From Sphingoaurantiacus capsulatus (GTDB lineage: Bacteria; Pseudomonadota; Alphaproteobacteria; Sphingomonadales; Sphingomonadaceae), in the NCBI RefSeq assembly GCF_042648405.1, contig NZ_JBHRXV010000001.1, positions 496,001-560,000 of the forward strand: a DNA stretch of 64,000 nt, written 5' to 3'. The position numbers and the translations under genes are program-made. The notes under the pieces were generated by a model. It was not told where the DNA came from. It worked only from the letters and a program-made list of their open reading frames with translations, and ran no database searches. Of the stretch, positions 25,538-34,538 are shown piece by piece. The first letter of the stretch is position 1; each line of letters begins with the position of its first letter.

Positions 25538-26832
25538 AGCGCCTTTCGCGCCGCCAGCCAGTCGGCGTGGTGCTTTTCCACCTGCCGCATCGCGCTGAAC
25601 GGCGACTGCGCCACCTGCGGGGTGCCGGTGCGGCCGATGTGATCGAGCTGGGCATAGTACCAGAGCTGCACCGCGAAGCCGCCGATGGCGCGGACGAGGT
25701 TGCTTCCCTCCATCCAGCGCAGCCAGCCCGGGAGCAGCGACAGTTCATTCTCGTAGCGCGGCAGCGCCGCCATGCCGCCGCCGAGCAGCGCGTTGCAGGC
25801 CGCCGGCGCGCCACACAAGGGCCGGCCGAGGCCGATGAGGTCGGCGGCGCCGCTGTCGAGCGCATGCTCCATCGCGGCGCGGGTGCGAAAGCCGCCGGTG
25901 ACCATCAGCGGCATGCGGCTAAGCTCCGCTTTCATCGCCTTGGCGAAGTCGACGAAATAGGCCTCGCGCGCGGCGGTCGACTTGGCCAGCTTCTGCGGCT
26001 CGGGCGCGTCGAGCCCCGGAATGTCCATCATCGCCGGCTGCTCGTAGGAGCCGCCCGAAATCTCCAGCAGGTCGACACCGGCTTCCTCCAGCCAGCGCGC
26101 CACCTGCAGACTGTCTTCAAAGGCAAAGCCGCCGCGCTGGAAGTCGGCGGAGTTGAGCTTCACCGAGACGGCGAACCCCGGTTTCACCGCCGCGCGGACC
26201 CGGCGCACCACCTCCAGCAGGAAATGCGCGCGGTTCTCGAGACTCCCGCCCCATTCGTCGTCGCGCCGGTTGGTGCGCGGGCTGAGGAATTGCGACAGCA
26301 GATAGCCGTGCGCGCCGTGAATCTGCACGCCGGTGAAGCCCGCCGCCTCGGCGGCCGTCGCCGCGACGACGAAGCGCTCGATCAGCTCGCGGATTTCATC
26401 GCCGGTCAGCGCCACCGGCTCGCCGAAGCGGCCGCCGGGCAGGTCCATGCTAACGGCCGACGGCGCCTTCGGGTGCGGGTTGACGTTCTTCTGCGTCTGC
26501 CGGCCGGCGTGGCTGATCTGCATCCACAGATGGTTGCCGCCCTCGGTACCCGCGGCGGCCCAGCGTTTCAGCGCCGCCTTCATCTCGGGCGACGGCGGCC
26601 GGTCGAGGATGACGTTGCCGGGGCGCTCCAGATGATCGGCGTCGATCAGCACGTTGCCGGTCAGCAGCATCCCCGCCCCGCCGTGCGACCAGACGCGGTA
26701 GAGTGTCTCCAGCTCTTGGGTCGGCAGCCCTGCCGGCGAGGCCAGCCCCTCGGTCATCGCGCCCTTGCCCAGCCGGTTCGGGATCACCGCCCCGCACGGC
26801 AAGGTCAGCGGCTCCGCGATCGAATGGCCCAT
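25534..26832 (-). CDS. NADH:flavin oxidoreductase, Old Yellow Enzyme family
   Basis: 432 residues, FMN-binding TIM barrel. Motifs: MQISHAGRQTQ, the QIHGAHGYLLSQFLSPRTNR signature with DDEWGGSLENR, and the phosphate-binding LMVTGGFRTRAAM and IGLGRPL. No C-terminal Fe-S/FAD domain, so it is of the short type acting on enoates, nitro compounds or cyclic enones. Located 22 nt downstream of the flavin monooxygenase gene in the same direction, so probably co-transcribed. Confidence 0.9.
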   Translation of the reverse strand: MGHSIAEPLTLPCGAVIPNRLGKGAMTEGLASPAGLPTQELETLYRVWSHGGAGMLLTGNVLIDADHLERPGNVILDRPPSPEMKAALKRWAAAGTEGGNHLWMQISHAGRQTQKNVNPHPKAPSAVSMDLPGGRFGEPVALTGDEIRELIERFVVAATAAEAAGFTGVQIHGAHGYLLSQFLSPRTNRRDDEWGGSLENRAHFLLEVVRRVRAAVKPGFAVSVKLNSADFQRGGFAFEDSLQVARWLEEAGVDLLEISGGSYEQPAMMDIPGLDAPEPQKLAKSTAAREAYFVDFAKAMKAELSRMPLMVTGGFRTRAAMEHALDSGAADLIGLGRPLCGAPAACNALLGGGMAALPRYENELSLLPGWLRWMEGSNLVRAIGGFAVQLWYYAQLDHIGRTGTPQVAQSPFSAMRQVEKHHADWLAARKAL

Positions 26833-26854
26833 GCTTCCTCCCCCGTGGTACGGC

Positions 26855-28171
26855 TCAGGCCGCCTTCTTGTGCCCGCGCCCCTGCCCGGCCTTCAGCTCT
26901 TTCAGCAGGTCGCGCACGTAAACGTCGAAATCGACCTGCATCGTGTGCCGCGACGAGGCGTAATAATGGCCGCGATGCAGCGCCTCGTCGCTGGTGATCG
27001 TGCGGCGCATCTCGTCGGGCGCGGGCAGCGCGTAGCTGCCGTCGAGCCAGGCGGCGAGGAGCTTCGATTGCTGCTCGGCGAGGTTGACGAGCGTCGGCAG
27101 CGACTGCGCCAGCCCCATGAACCACAGCGAGTGCAGCCGCGGCTCCGCCTGTACCAGCCGCTTGAACAGCGGCAGGTGATTGTCGCGCACCGGGGCGTCG
27201 GCGTCGCTGAGGAACGGGAAGCGCATCCTGTAGCCGGTGGCGTAGACGATGACGTCGACGTCCTCGATCGAGCCATCGGCGAACTTCACCTGTTTGCCCA
27301 TCAGCTCGGTGATGATCGGCTTGGCCTTGATGTCGCCCGAGCCGCAGCGGATCAGGAACTCGCCCGACACGGTCGGATGCGCCTCCAGCGGCCTGTGGTC
27401 AGGCTTGGGGAGGCCGTAATCCTCCATCGCGCCGATCGAGCGCTTGATCGCCCAGGCGGCGAGCTTGCGCTTCATCCAGCCGGGCATCCACGGCGGCAGC
27501 AGTGACTTGTCGCTCGGCATGCCGTTGAAATATTTGGGCATCACCCAGACGCCGCGCCGCGCCGACACGAACAGCCGCTTGGCGATCGGCCGCTGGCTCA
27601 GCTCCGAGGCGATGTCGACCGCGCTGTTGCCCAAGCCCACGACGACGACGGTCTTGCCGCGCATGTCGATGGGGTCGAACGGCGTGCGATAGGTATGCGC
27701 ATGGATCTGCTCGCCGTCGAACGTGCCCGGAAATTCGGGAATATTCGGGCTCCAGTGATGGCCGTTCGCGACAACGACCGTGTCGTAGGTCTTGGTCTCG
27801 CCGGTCGACAGCGTCACGTCCCAGCGCCCGTCGGGCCGCTGCGCGCACTTGTCGACGCCGGTGTTGAAGCGGATCAGCTCGCGCAGGCCGAAGTGATCGA
27901 CATACTTGTTGAAGTAGCCATCCATCAGGCTGTGGTGCGGGAAATCCGGCCAGTCGCCCGGCACGGGAAAATCCTCGAACGCCAGCCGCCATTTCGAGGT
28001 GTCGATGTGCAGCGACTGATAGCAGGCGCTCATCCCGTTGGGGTTCTGGTAGGCCCAGTTGCCGCCGATCCGATCCGACTTCTCATAGATGTCGAACGGA
28101 AGCCCGCGCTCCTTCAGCCGCTTTGCGGTGGTGAAGCCCGAGCAGCCGGCGCCAATGATGCAGGTCGTCAT
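26855..28171 (-). CDS. Flavin-containing monooxygenase / Baeyer-Villiger type
   Basis: 438 residues from ATG 28171. FAD motif CIIGAGCSGFTTAKRLKERG at the N-terminus, NADPH motif VVVVGLGNSAVDIASELS in the middle, and an FMO-like stretch FPGTFDGEQIHAHTYR between them. Group B flavoprotein monooxygenase that oxygenates a ketone or heteroatom with NADPH and O2. The strict BVMO fingerprint FxGxxxHxxxWP is only approximate (HAHTY). Next to an OYE-family reductase, an arrangement suited to cyclic ketone or terpenoid breakdown. Confidence 0.87.
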   Translation of the reverse strand: MTTCIIGAGCSGFTTAKRLKERGLPFDIYEKSDRIGGNWAYQNPNGMSACYQSLHIDTSKWRLAFEDFPVPGDWPDFPHHSLMDGYFNKYVDHFGLRELIRFNTGVDKCAQRPDGRWDVTLSTGETKTYDTVVVANGHHWSPNIPEFPGTFDGEQIHAHTYRTPFDPIDMRGKTVVVVGLGNSAVDIASELSQRPIAKRLFVSARRGVWVMPKYFNGMPSDKSLLPPWMPGWMKRKLAAWAIKRSIGAMEDYGLPKPDHRPLEAHPTVSGEFLIRCGSGDIKAKPIITELMGKQVKFADGSIEDVDVIVYATGYRMRFPFLSDADAPVRDNHLPLFKRLVQAEPRLHSLWFMGLAQSLPTLVNLAEQQSKLLAAWLDGSYALPAPDEMRRTITSDEALHRGHYYASSRHTMQVDFDVYVRDLLKELKAGQGRGHKKAA

Positions 28172-28215
28172 GGGCCGGCAAGATGCGGCGGCCTCCCGAC
28201 GGCCGCAAGCTATCG

Positions 28216-29238
28216 CTAGCGTTCGGTCAGGCGGATATCGCGGAAGCGGGCGCGGCCGCTGTTTCGCTGGAAGACGCTGTTGGCGATCAGCCAGATGCGC
28301 ACCACCTTGCGCGGGGCCGAGCCATAGGCGCGGCGGCAATCCTCGGCGATTCCGCGGCTTTCCTCATGCCAGGCGCCGAGCCCCTCGCTGCCCGAGCGCA
28401 CCACCCAATGCGTCTCGCGATCGCACCAATAGGGCAGCGGGCATTTGAAGACATGACCTTCGGGCAGGCCGGCGCTCCACATGTAGGTGAGGTCCTGCCC
28501 GTTCTCGAACTCGACGGCGATCGACAAATAGTCGTGGGTGACGGCGAGGTTTTCGGCCAGGCGCGAGGGCAGCTCGCTGACGCACCAGCCCCAGTCGAGT
28601 GTGGTGCCGGCGGTGATCGGCACGTCGACGTCGAGCTGCAGGATGCCGACATCGCCGTGGGTGTGGACACCGATGCCGTCGGTGGTCGGCGCATAGACCC
28701 GCCCGTCGCCCAGCCGCCAGAGATGGTGCCAGCCCGCCGGTGCGCCGCTGCTGTCGGCCTCGCGCGCTTCCGACCAGCGCGCGACGGTGGCGGTCACCGC
28801 GCCGGCCAGCCGGCCGGGCTTGGCGGGAAGCACATTCCCCGCGTCGCTCGCCCATTCGTCGAGCGCCTTCAGCCGCAGTTCGACCGCGCCGGTCGCCCAG
28901 GCGGTGAAGGTGGTGCGGTTGTCGATGAGCTTGCGGATCGGTGCGCCGCCGCCGATGCGGACCCACAGCGCCACGCGCGGCTCGACACCGACGGCGAGCG
29001 CCTGGCTCATCCACGCGACGCCGTGGGCATCGACGGTGAAGCTGTCGCCCGCTGCCACCTCGACGCCGCTCGGTTTCCAGTCGCGGTCCTTGGCGGTCAG
29101 CGTGACGGTGGCCGTCGCGGACGCGCCTTCGGTGTCGAACGGCGCGGGCGCGGCCTCCAGCTCGGCGGCGATGCGGCTCTTCTCGCGGTGCTGCTGCGCG
29201 ACGAAGCGCGCGAAGGTCGCGAGTTTGCCGAGGCTCAA
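28216..29238 (-). CDS. Lectin-like domain + DUF3047 protein
   Basis: 340 residues, no signal peptide. N-terminal part (about 35-125) has VTLTAKDRDWKPSGVEVAAG followed by GDSFTVDAHG and later FTAWATGAVELRLK, a pattern like the PA-IL/LecA sugar-binding fold. The C-terminal part (about 175-338) has DWGWCVSELP, DLTYMWSAGLP and ARFRDIRL, as in DUF3047. The family function is unknown. It overlaps the following dipeptidase gene as ATGA and they are probably co-translated. Both domain calls are from pattern memory, with the lectin part weaker. Confidence 0.62.
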   Translation of the reverse strand: MSLGKLATFARFVAQQHREKSRIAAELEAAPAPFDTEGASATATVTLTAKDRDWKPSGVEVAAGDSFTVDAHGVAWMSQALAVGVEPRVALWVRIGGGAPIRKLIDNRTTFTAWATGAVELRLKALDEWASDAGNVLPAKPGRLAGAVTATVARWSEAREADSSGAPAGWHHLWRLGDGRVYAPTTDGIGVHTHGDVGILQLDVDVPITAGTTLDWGWCVSELPSRLAENLAVTHDYLSIAVEFENGQDLTYMWSAGLPEGHVFKCPLPYWCDRETHWVVRSGSEGLGAWHEESRGIAEDCRRAYGSAPRKVVRIWLIANSVFQRNSGRARFRDIRLTER

Positions 29239-30368
29239 CCCCAGACCTCGCCGAACAGCCGCGCGAAGTTGGCGCCGAGCAGCTTTTCGACCTTGCCCGT
29301 CGAATGCCCGCGCTTGAGCAGGTCGCCGGCCAGCGTCTCGAAGCGGCGCGGGTCGTTATATTCCTTGATGAACAGGAAGCCGGTCGGGTTCTCGTCGCCC
29401 GGCGCGGCATAGCCGGCCGCCACGCGCCGCTCGGTCATCTCGCGGAAGCGCTTGCGGAACTCGGGATTGTCGTCGGTGCCGGTGATCGAGCCGTCGGTGC
29501 CCAAGCCCACATGGTCCTCGCCCGCCACCTTCCACGCATGCTCGATATGCGCGATCAGATCCTGGGCGCGCGGCTGGCCGCCTTCGGGGCGAAGGTAGGG
29601 CATGAAGTACATGCCGATGACGCCGCCCTTGTCGGCGAGCTTCTTCATCACCGCGTCATGGGTGTTGCGCGGATGGTCGCGCAGCGCGCGGCAGCCGCTG
29701 TGGGTGATCGCGATCGGCGCCTTCGACAGCGCCAGCACCTCCTCATGCACCTTCGACCCGGCGTGGCTGACATCGACGAGGATGCGGCGCTTGTTCAGCT
29801 CCTCGACCAGTTCGCGGCCGAGGCGCGACAGCCCGCCGTTCGCGGGTTCGAGGCAGCCGTCGCCGAACAGGTTACGGATATTGTAGGTCGGCTGGACGAT
29901 GCGGACGCCGAGCCGGTGGAAGACGCCGAGCTTGTCGCGGAAGTCGGCGCCGAACGGCATCGAATCCTGCATGCCGTAGATCAGGCCCATGCGGCCGCTG
30001 TCCTTCGCGGCGCGCAGATCGGCGCCTTTCCGCACCGCCATGAAAAGCCCGGGGTTGAGGTCGATCTCGCGGTTCATCTCCGCCAGCTGATCGACGCTGT
30101 CCTCAAAGCTGGTCGGGATGTTGCCGACCGCGCTGATGGTGATGTTGACGGCGGTGACGCCCGAGGCCCTGGCGTCGGCGAGCAGCTTCGCCGTCATCGG
30201 CGCGCCGCGTTCCTGCTTGGGGTCGTAGCCGCCGGGGCCGCCGAGCGCGTCGATGACCATCGCGCGGTGGTACATGGCCTTTGCCGGCGGCTCCGCCGCG
30301 AACGCCCGCGTGCTAGATGCCGCCGCCAGCGCGCCCGCGCCCATCAGGAAATTCCGTCGTCCGATCAT
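29235..30368 (-). CDS. Exported membrane dipeptidase (peptidase M19)
   Basis: 377 residues from ATG 30368. N-terminal MIGRRNFLMGAGALAAASS looks like a Tat signal (twin arginine then FLM), so the enzyme should be exported folded with its metal. The M19 zinc site is suggested by the near-start VIDALGG, DVSHAGSKVHEEV and ITHSGCRALRDHPRN, and GLGTDGSITG. It hydrolyses dipeptides, possibly with D-residues. The longer frame from 30503 reads through a repeat and is rejected. Confidence 0.88.
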   Translation of the reverse strand: MIGRRNFLMGAGALAAASSTRAFAAEPPAKAMYHRAMVIDALGGPGGYDPKQERGAPMTAKLLADARASGVTAVNITISAVGNIPTSFEDSVDQLAEMNREIDLNPGLFMAVRKGADLRAAKDSGRMGLIYGMQDSMPFGADFRDKLGVFHRLGVRIVQPTYNIRNLFGDGCLEPANGGLSRLGRELVEELNKRRILVDVSHAGSKVHEEVLALSKAPIAITHSGCRALRDHPRNTHDAVMKKLADKGGVIGMYFMPYLRPEGGQPRAQDLIAHIEHAWKVAGEDHVGLGTDGSITGTDDNPEFRKRFREMTERRVAAGYAAPGDENPTGFLFIKEYNDPRRFETLAGDLLKRGHSTGKVEKLLGANFARLFGEVWG

Positions 30369-30454
30369 GCCCCGTGCCTCCCGTTTCGCCGATGCTGGCG
30401 AAAGGCGCGGGTGGAGGCAAGCTGTTGCGAACGCTACCCCACCCTCCCAAACGG

Positions 30455-30530
30455 CGTCATCCCGGCGAAGGCCGGGATCCATCTTCTCCACCGTTGGCGG
30501 CAATGGATCCCGGCCTTCGCCGGGATGACG
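30455..30530. repeat. REPIN-like palindrome
   Basis: Arms CGTCATCCCGGCGAAGGCCG and CGGCCTTCGCCGGGATGACG perfectly complementary, with an inner GGATCCAT/ATGGATCC block. Between the start of the dipeptidase gene and the end of the acyl-CoA dehydrogenase gene. Confidence 0.88.
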
Positions 30531-30555
30531 GTCGTTTGATGTTTGACGGTCAGGC

Positions 30556-31701
30556 TTACGCCGCCTCGTCGATCGACAGGCGCTCGTAGCGCGACAGGTG
30601 ATGGTCGATCGAGCCGAACTGGCTCTCGATCATCGTGGCGCGCTTGAAATAATGGCCGACCGCCAACTCGTCGGTCATGCCCATGCCGCCGTGGATCTGG
30701 ATGGCGCTCTGGCCGACGAACTTGCAGGCCTTGCCGACGCGCGACTTCGCCGCCGATACCGCCTTGGCGCGCTCGTGGGCGGACTCGTCGAGCTTCAGCG
30801 TGGCCATCAGCGTCAGGCTGACCGACTGCTCGACCTCCATGAACATGTCGACCATGCGGTGTTGCAGCACCTGGAAGTTGGAGATCGCCGTGCCGAACTG
30901 CTTGCGCTGTTTGGCATAATCGAGCGTCTGCAGGTGCATCTGGCGCATCACGCCACCGGCCTCGGCGCAGATCGCCACCGTCGCCTCGTCGATCACCTGT
31001 TCAACCAGCGGCAGCGCGCCGCCCTCGGCGCCGAGCAGCGCCGACGCCGGCACGCTCGCGTTCTCGAAATAGACTTCCGAGGCGCGGCCGCCGTCGACGG
31101 TCGGATAGTCGCGCGTCGAGACGCCCTTGGCGCCCTTCTCGACGAGGAACAGCGACACGCCGTCGCGGTCGCGCTGCCCGCCGCCGGTGCGCGCGGTGAC
31201 GATCAAATGCGTGGCGTGCGGCGCATCGCGCACCACCGCCTTGTGGCCGTTCAACACCCAGCCGCCGCCGTCCTTCCTGGCGGTGGTCTTGAGGTCGGCC
31301 CAATTGTAGCGCGCGTGCGGCTCGGCACAGGCGAAGGCGGTGAGCACATCGCCGCCGATGATGCCGCCGATCAGCTCGCCCGCCGCGTCGCCGCCGGCCG
31401 CCTTCAGGAAGCCGCCGCCGATCACCACGGTCGACAGATAGGGCTCGATCACGAGGCGCGAGCCCAGTTCTTCCATCACGACCATATTCTCGAGCGCGCC
31501 GCCGCCGAGGCCGCCATGCTCTTCGGCGAACGGCGCCCCAAGGATGCCCAGCTCCTCGGCGAAGGCCTTCCAGGTGTCGCGCGACCAGCCGGCGTCGGAG
31601 CGGACGATCTTCATCCGCGTCTCATGGTCGTAGCGATCCGACAGGTAGCGCGCGAGCGTGTCGCGCAGCATCGTCTGCGTTTCGGTGTAGTTGAAGTCCA
31701 T
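30556..31701 (-). CDS. Acyl-CoA dehydrogenase (second gene of the pair)
   Basis: 381 residues, ACAD fold, FAD-dependent alpha,beta-desaturation of an acyl-CoA. Motifs: GHKAVVRDAPHATHLIV in the middle domain, YAKQRKQFGTAISNFQVLQH, and the signature QIHGGMGMTDELAVGHYFKR near residue 340. The catalytic glutamate is not obvious at either usual place. Together with the neighbour at 31847 it could form a heteromeric dehydrogenase like the FadE28/FadE29 pair of steroid side-chain degradation; this is inference from pairing. Confidence 0.88.
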   Translation of the reverse strand: MDFNYTETQTMLRDTLARYLSDRYDHETRMKIVRSDAGWSRDTWKAFAEELGILGAPFAEEHGGLGGGALENMVVMEELGSRLVIEPYLSTVVIGGGFLKAAGGDAAGELIGGIIGGDVLTAFACAEPHARYNWADLKTTARKDGGGWVLNGHKAVVRDAPHATHLIVTARTGGGQRDRDGVSLFLVEKGAKGVSTRDYPTVDGGRASEVYFENASVPASALLGAEGGALPLVEQVIDEATVAICAEAGGVMRQMHLQTLDYAKQRKQFGTAISNFQVLQHRMVDMFMEVEQSVSLTLMATLKLDESAHERAKAVSAAKSRVGKACKFVGQSAIQIHGGMGMTDELAVGHYFKRATMIESQFGSIDHHLSRYERLSIDEAA

Positions 31702-31720
31702 CGTTGCCCCGCTTTTCAGT

Positions 31721-31841
31721 CCCCTCTCCCTGGAGGGGAGAGGGTTAGGGAGAGGGTGGTCGGAGAATTTGGCGCGAGCTTGGAGACCACCCTCTCCCCG
31801 CTCGCTTCAGCGAGTCGCCCTCTCCCCTCCAGGGAGAGGGG
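31721..31841. repeat. Long inverted repeat (about 121 bp), C/T-G/A rich
   Basis: Ends CCCCTCTCCCTGGAGGGGAG and CTCCCCTCCAGGGAGAGGGG, inner AGGGTGGTC/GACCACCCT, and a small hairpin CTCGCTTCAGCGAG. Nearly the same as the element at 48968. It fills almost the whole gap between the two acyl-CoA dehydrogenase genes. Confidence 0.85.
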
Positions 31842-31846
31842 TCGGA

Positions 31847-33034
31847 TCACAGTCCCAGCACCATCTTCGCGATGATGTTACGCTGGATCTCGTTCGACCC
31901 GCCGTAGATCGTGGTCTTGCGCATGTTGAAATAGGTCGGCGCCGCGCGGTGGGCGTAGTCGGGCCCGATGCCGTGCTCGTTGGTGCCTTCCAGCCCGCGG
32001 AAGTAGGGCGCGCCATAATGGCCGACAGCTTCGAGGATCAGCTCGGTGATCCGCTGCTGGATTTCCGAGCCCTTGATCTTGAGCAGCGAGGATTCCGGCC
32101 CCGGCCCCTTGCCCGCCGCGGAAGAAGCAAGCGAGCGCAGCTCGGTATATTCGAGCGAGGTCAGGTCGATCTCCAGCTCGGCGATCTTGCGCTTGAAGAA
32201 CGGGTTCTGGATCAGCGGCTGGCCCTCGTCGACCTCGCTCGCCGCGATGTCGCGCAGCCGCTCCACGCCGCGCTTCGACCGGGCGACGCCGGCGATGCCG
32301 GTGCGCTCGTGCGCGAGCAGGAACTTGGCGCAGGTCCAGCCCTTGTTCTCTTCATAGATGCGGTTTTCTACGGGTACGCGGACGTTCTCCAGCCACACCT
32401 CGTTCACCTCATGCTCGCCGCCGAGCGTGATGATCGGGCGAACGGTGACGCCGGGCGACTTCATGTCGATGAGCAGGAAGCTGATGCCCTCCTGCGGCTT
32501 CGACGCCGGGTCGGTGCGGACGAGGAAGAAGCCCCAGTCGGCGTGCTGCGCCAATGTGGTCCAGGTCTTCTGGCCGTTGACGATATAATGGTCGCCGTCG
32601 CGCTCCGCGCGGGTGCGCAGGCTGGCGAGGTCGGACCCGGCGCCCGGCTCCGAATAGCCCTGGCACCACCAGTCGTCGCCCGACAGGATGCCGGGCAGGA
32701 ACTTCGCCTTCTGTTCGGGCGTGCCGAAGGTGTAGATCACCGGGCCGACCATGTTGATGCCGAACGGCATGATCGGCGTCGTCTCGGCGCGGGCGAGCTC
32801 TTCGGAGAAGATGTAGCGCTGCACGGCGTTCCAGCCGGGGCCGCCATATTCGGTCGGCCAGGCCGGTGCGACCCAGCCCTTCTTGGCGAGGATGCGGTGC
32901 CAGGCGAGCAGCTCGTCCTTGGTCAGATCCTCGCGTCCGCCCTTGCCGCGAAGGCTGGCGGGAAAATTCTCGGCAATGAAGGTGCGAACCTCGTCACGGA
33001 AGGCGATGTCTTCCGGACTGAACTGAAGGTCCAT
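31847..33034 (-). CDS. Acyl-CoA dehydrogenase (first gene of the pair)
   Basis: 395 residues from ATG 33034 (MDLQFSPEDIAFRDEVRTFI). Motifs: WCQGYSEPGAGSDLASLRT, NGQKTWTTLAQHADW, and the closing IYGGSNEIQRNIIAKMVLGL typical of FadE-like enzymes. Oxidises an acyl-CoA to the enoyl-CoA with FAD. The ligase (21.9 kb), reductase and monooxygenase upstream make a shared pathway likely. The extended frame from 33163 crosses a hairpin and is not used. Confidence 0.92.
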   Translation of the reverse strand: MDLQFSPEDIAFRDEVRTFIAENFPASLRGKGGREDLTKDELLAWHRILAKKGWVAPAWPTEYGGPGWNAVQRYIFSEELARAETTPIMPFGINMVGPVIYTFGTPEQKAKFLPGILSGDDWWCQGYSEPGAGSDLASLRTRAERDGDHYIVNGQKTWTTLAQHADWGFFLVRTDPASKPQEGISFLLIDMKSPGVTVRPIITLGGEHEVNEVWLENVRVPVENRIYEENKGWTCAKFLLAHERTGIAGVARSKRGVERLRDIAASEVDEGQPLIQNPFFKRKIAELEIDLTSLEYTELRSLASSAAGKGPGPESSLLKIKGSEIQQRITELILEAVGHYGAPYFRGLEGTNEHGIGPDYAHRAAPTYFNMRKTTIYGGSNEIQRNIIAKMVLGL

Positions 33035-33145
33035 CGGTGCGTTCTCCCCAAACTGGATAGCGCCAGCGCTACCGCTGCGGCACCAGCCGCGCAACCTAGC
33101 GCAACTGCCACTCCTCACGTTCCAGAAGAGCCGAAAACCGTCGTT

Positions 33146-33163
33146 TTGGGGGTAAACCCCCAA
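33146..33163. other. Hairpin between divergent genes
   Basis: TTGGGGG, loop TAAA, CCCCCAA, followed on the plus strand by TAATCACGATTTTTT. Lies 112 nt upstream of the acyl-CoA dehydrogenase start and about 108 nt upstream of the transpeptidase start. Could be a protein-binding palindrome or a terminator blocking cross-talk. Confidence 0.4.
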
Positions 33164-33218
33164 TAATCACGATTTTTTGGAAACGCAAGCGGCAAATGTG
33201 CGTTACGGTCATGTATCA

Positions 33219-33261
33219 GTTGCGTACCCCTGTTGTGTCTGTTGCGTACCCTTTGTTGTGT
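33219..33261 (+). repeat. Tandem direct repeat before the L,D-transpeptidase gene
   Basis: GTTGCGTACCCCTGTTGTGT at 33219-33238, repeated with one extra T and one change as GTTGCGTACCC..TTGTTGTGT at 33241-33261. Phase 22 bp, about two helical turns, ending 9 nt before the ATG. Candidate double regulator-binding site or translational control element. Confidence 0.6.
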
Positions 33262-33270
33262 GGTGTGAAA

Positions 33271-34515
33271 ATGCGTTCAGCTCCCATAGTGCGTGCGTTT
33301 CGGCGCCGGTCGACCGTGGTCCTGCTTTCGCTGGCAGCGGTCGTGCCGGCGCCGTCCCTGGCGGAAGTCCCCGTCGCGGCCCCGACGATGACCAGCGCGC
33401 CCGTGGCGCAGGTGCCGTCGGTGACGTGGAGCAAGTCATCGGCGAAGGCGCTGATCGAGGTGATCGAGGCGTCGGCGGACGAGGGCCTCGACCCCGCGGA
33501 TTACGGCGCCGACCGGCTGCGTGACGCGATGGAGCGCGGGCAGATCGACCCGGTGGCGTTCAACGCCGCGGCGATGAAGCTGGCCAGCGACTATCGCTAT
33601 GGCCGCGTGCCGCGCAACGAGCGCGTCGACTGGTTCAGCGAGCCGGCGAATCCCATCCTGCTGGCCACCCTCGTCGCCAACGGCATCAATGACGACAAGG
33701 TCGAGAAGACCTTCGACAAGCTGCTGCCGCAGACCGAGGATTATAAGTCGCTGAAGCGCGCGCTGGCCGAGACGCCGGCGTCGGACACCGCGAAGCGCAC
33801 CGCGTTGATGGTCAATCTCGAGCGCTGGCGCTGGATGCCGCGCGAGATGGGCAACAAGCATATCTTCGTGAACATCCCCTCGTACCGCGTCGAGCTGGTC
33901 GAGGACGGCGCCGTCGTCGCCGAGCATGCCGCGATCGTCGGCAAGCCGGCGAGCCCGACCCCGCAATTCTCCACCGAGGTGAAGGCGGTGCGCTTCAACC
34001 CGGGCTGGGCAGTGCCGCCGGGCCTGAAGAAGCAGAAGCTCGCCATGTACCAGCGCAATCCGGCGGCCGCCCGTCGCGCCGGCTACAGCGTCAAGCAGGG
34101 CCCAGATGGTCCCGCGATCTTTCAGGCCCCGGGGCCGGGCAATGCGCTCGGCCAGGTGCGCCTGGTGATGCCCAATCCGTACATGATCTACCTGCATGAC
34201 ACGCCCGAGAAGAAGCTGTTCGGCAAGGAAGCACGCGCCCTGAGCCAGGGCTGCGTGCGCACCGACCGCCCGGTCGAGTTCGCCGAGCGGCTGCTGACCG
34301 AGGACGGCACCTCGTCGTCCGAGATCGACGCGGCGCTGGCCAAGCGGAACACGACGCGCGAGCTGTCGCTGAACAAGTCGGTGCCGGTGCACATCGCCTA
34401 TTTCACCGCCGAGGCGGATGAGGGTGGATCGGTAAAGATGCTGAGCGATCCCTATGGGCGCGACGCGCGCGTGGCGCGGGCGCTGGGCGGCAGCGTGGCG
34501 CTGGCGTCGAAGTAA
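33271..34515 (+). CDS. L,D-transpeptidase, YcbB/LdtD family
   Basis: 414 residues from ATG 33271. Signal peptide RAFRRRSTVVLLSLAAVVPA then cleavage near SLAEVP. C-terminal YkuD domain with IYLHDTP and the catalytic motif ALSQGCVRTD (C328). The middle VNLERWRWMPREMGNKHIFV is a YcbB-family signature. It should make 3-3 cross-links in peptidoglycan or attach proteins, in the periplasm. No peptidoglycan-binding domain is obvious in the N-terminal part. Upstream sequence carries a tandem direct repeat. Confidence 0.9.
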   Translation: MRSAPIVRAFRRRSTVVLLSLAAVVPAPSLAEVPVAAPTMTSAPVAQVPSVTWSKSSAKALIEVIEASADEGLDPADYGADRLRDAMERGQIDPVAFNAAAMKLASDYRYGRVPRNERVDWFSEPANPILLATLVANGINDDKVEKTFDKLLPQTEDYKSLKRALAETPASDTAKRTALMVNLERWRWMPREMGNKHIFVNIPSYRVELVEDGAVVAEHAAIVGKPASPTPQFSTEVKAVRFNPGWAVPPGLKKQKLAMYQRNPAAARRAGYSVKQGPDGPAIFQAPGPGNALGQVRLVMPNPYMIYLHDTPEKKLFGKEARALSQGCVRTDRPVEFAERLLTEDGTSSSEIDAALAKRNTTRELSLNKSVPVHIAYFTAEADEGGSVKMLSDPYGRDARVARALGGSVALASK

Positions 34516-34538
34516 ACTTCGCCTTCAACACCTATCAC

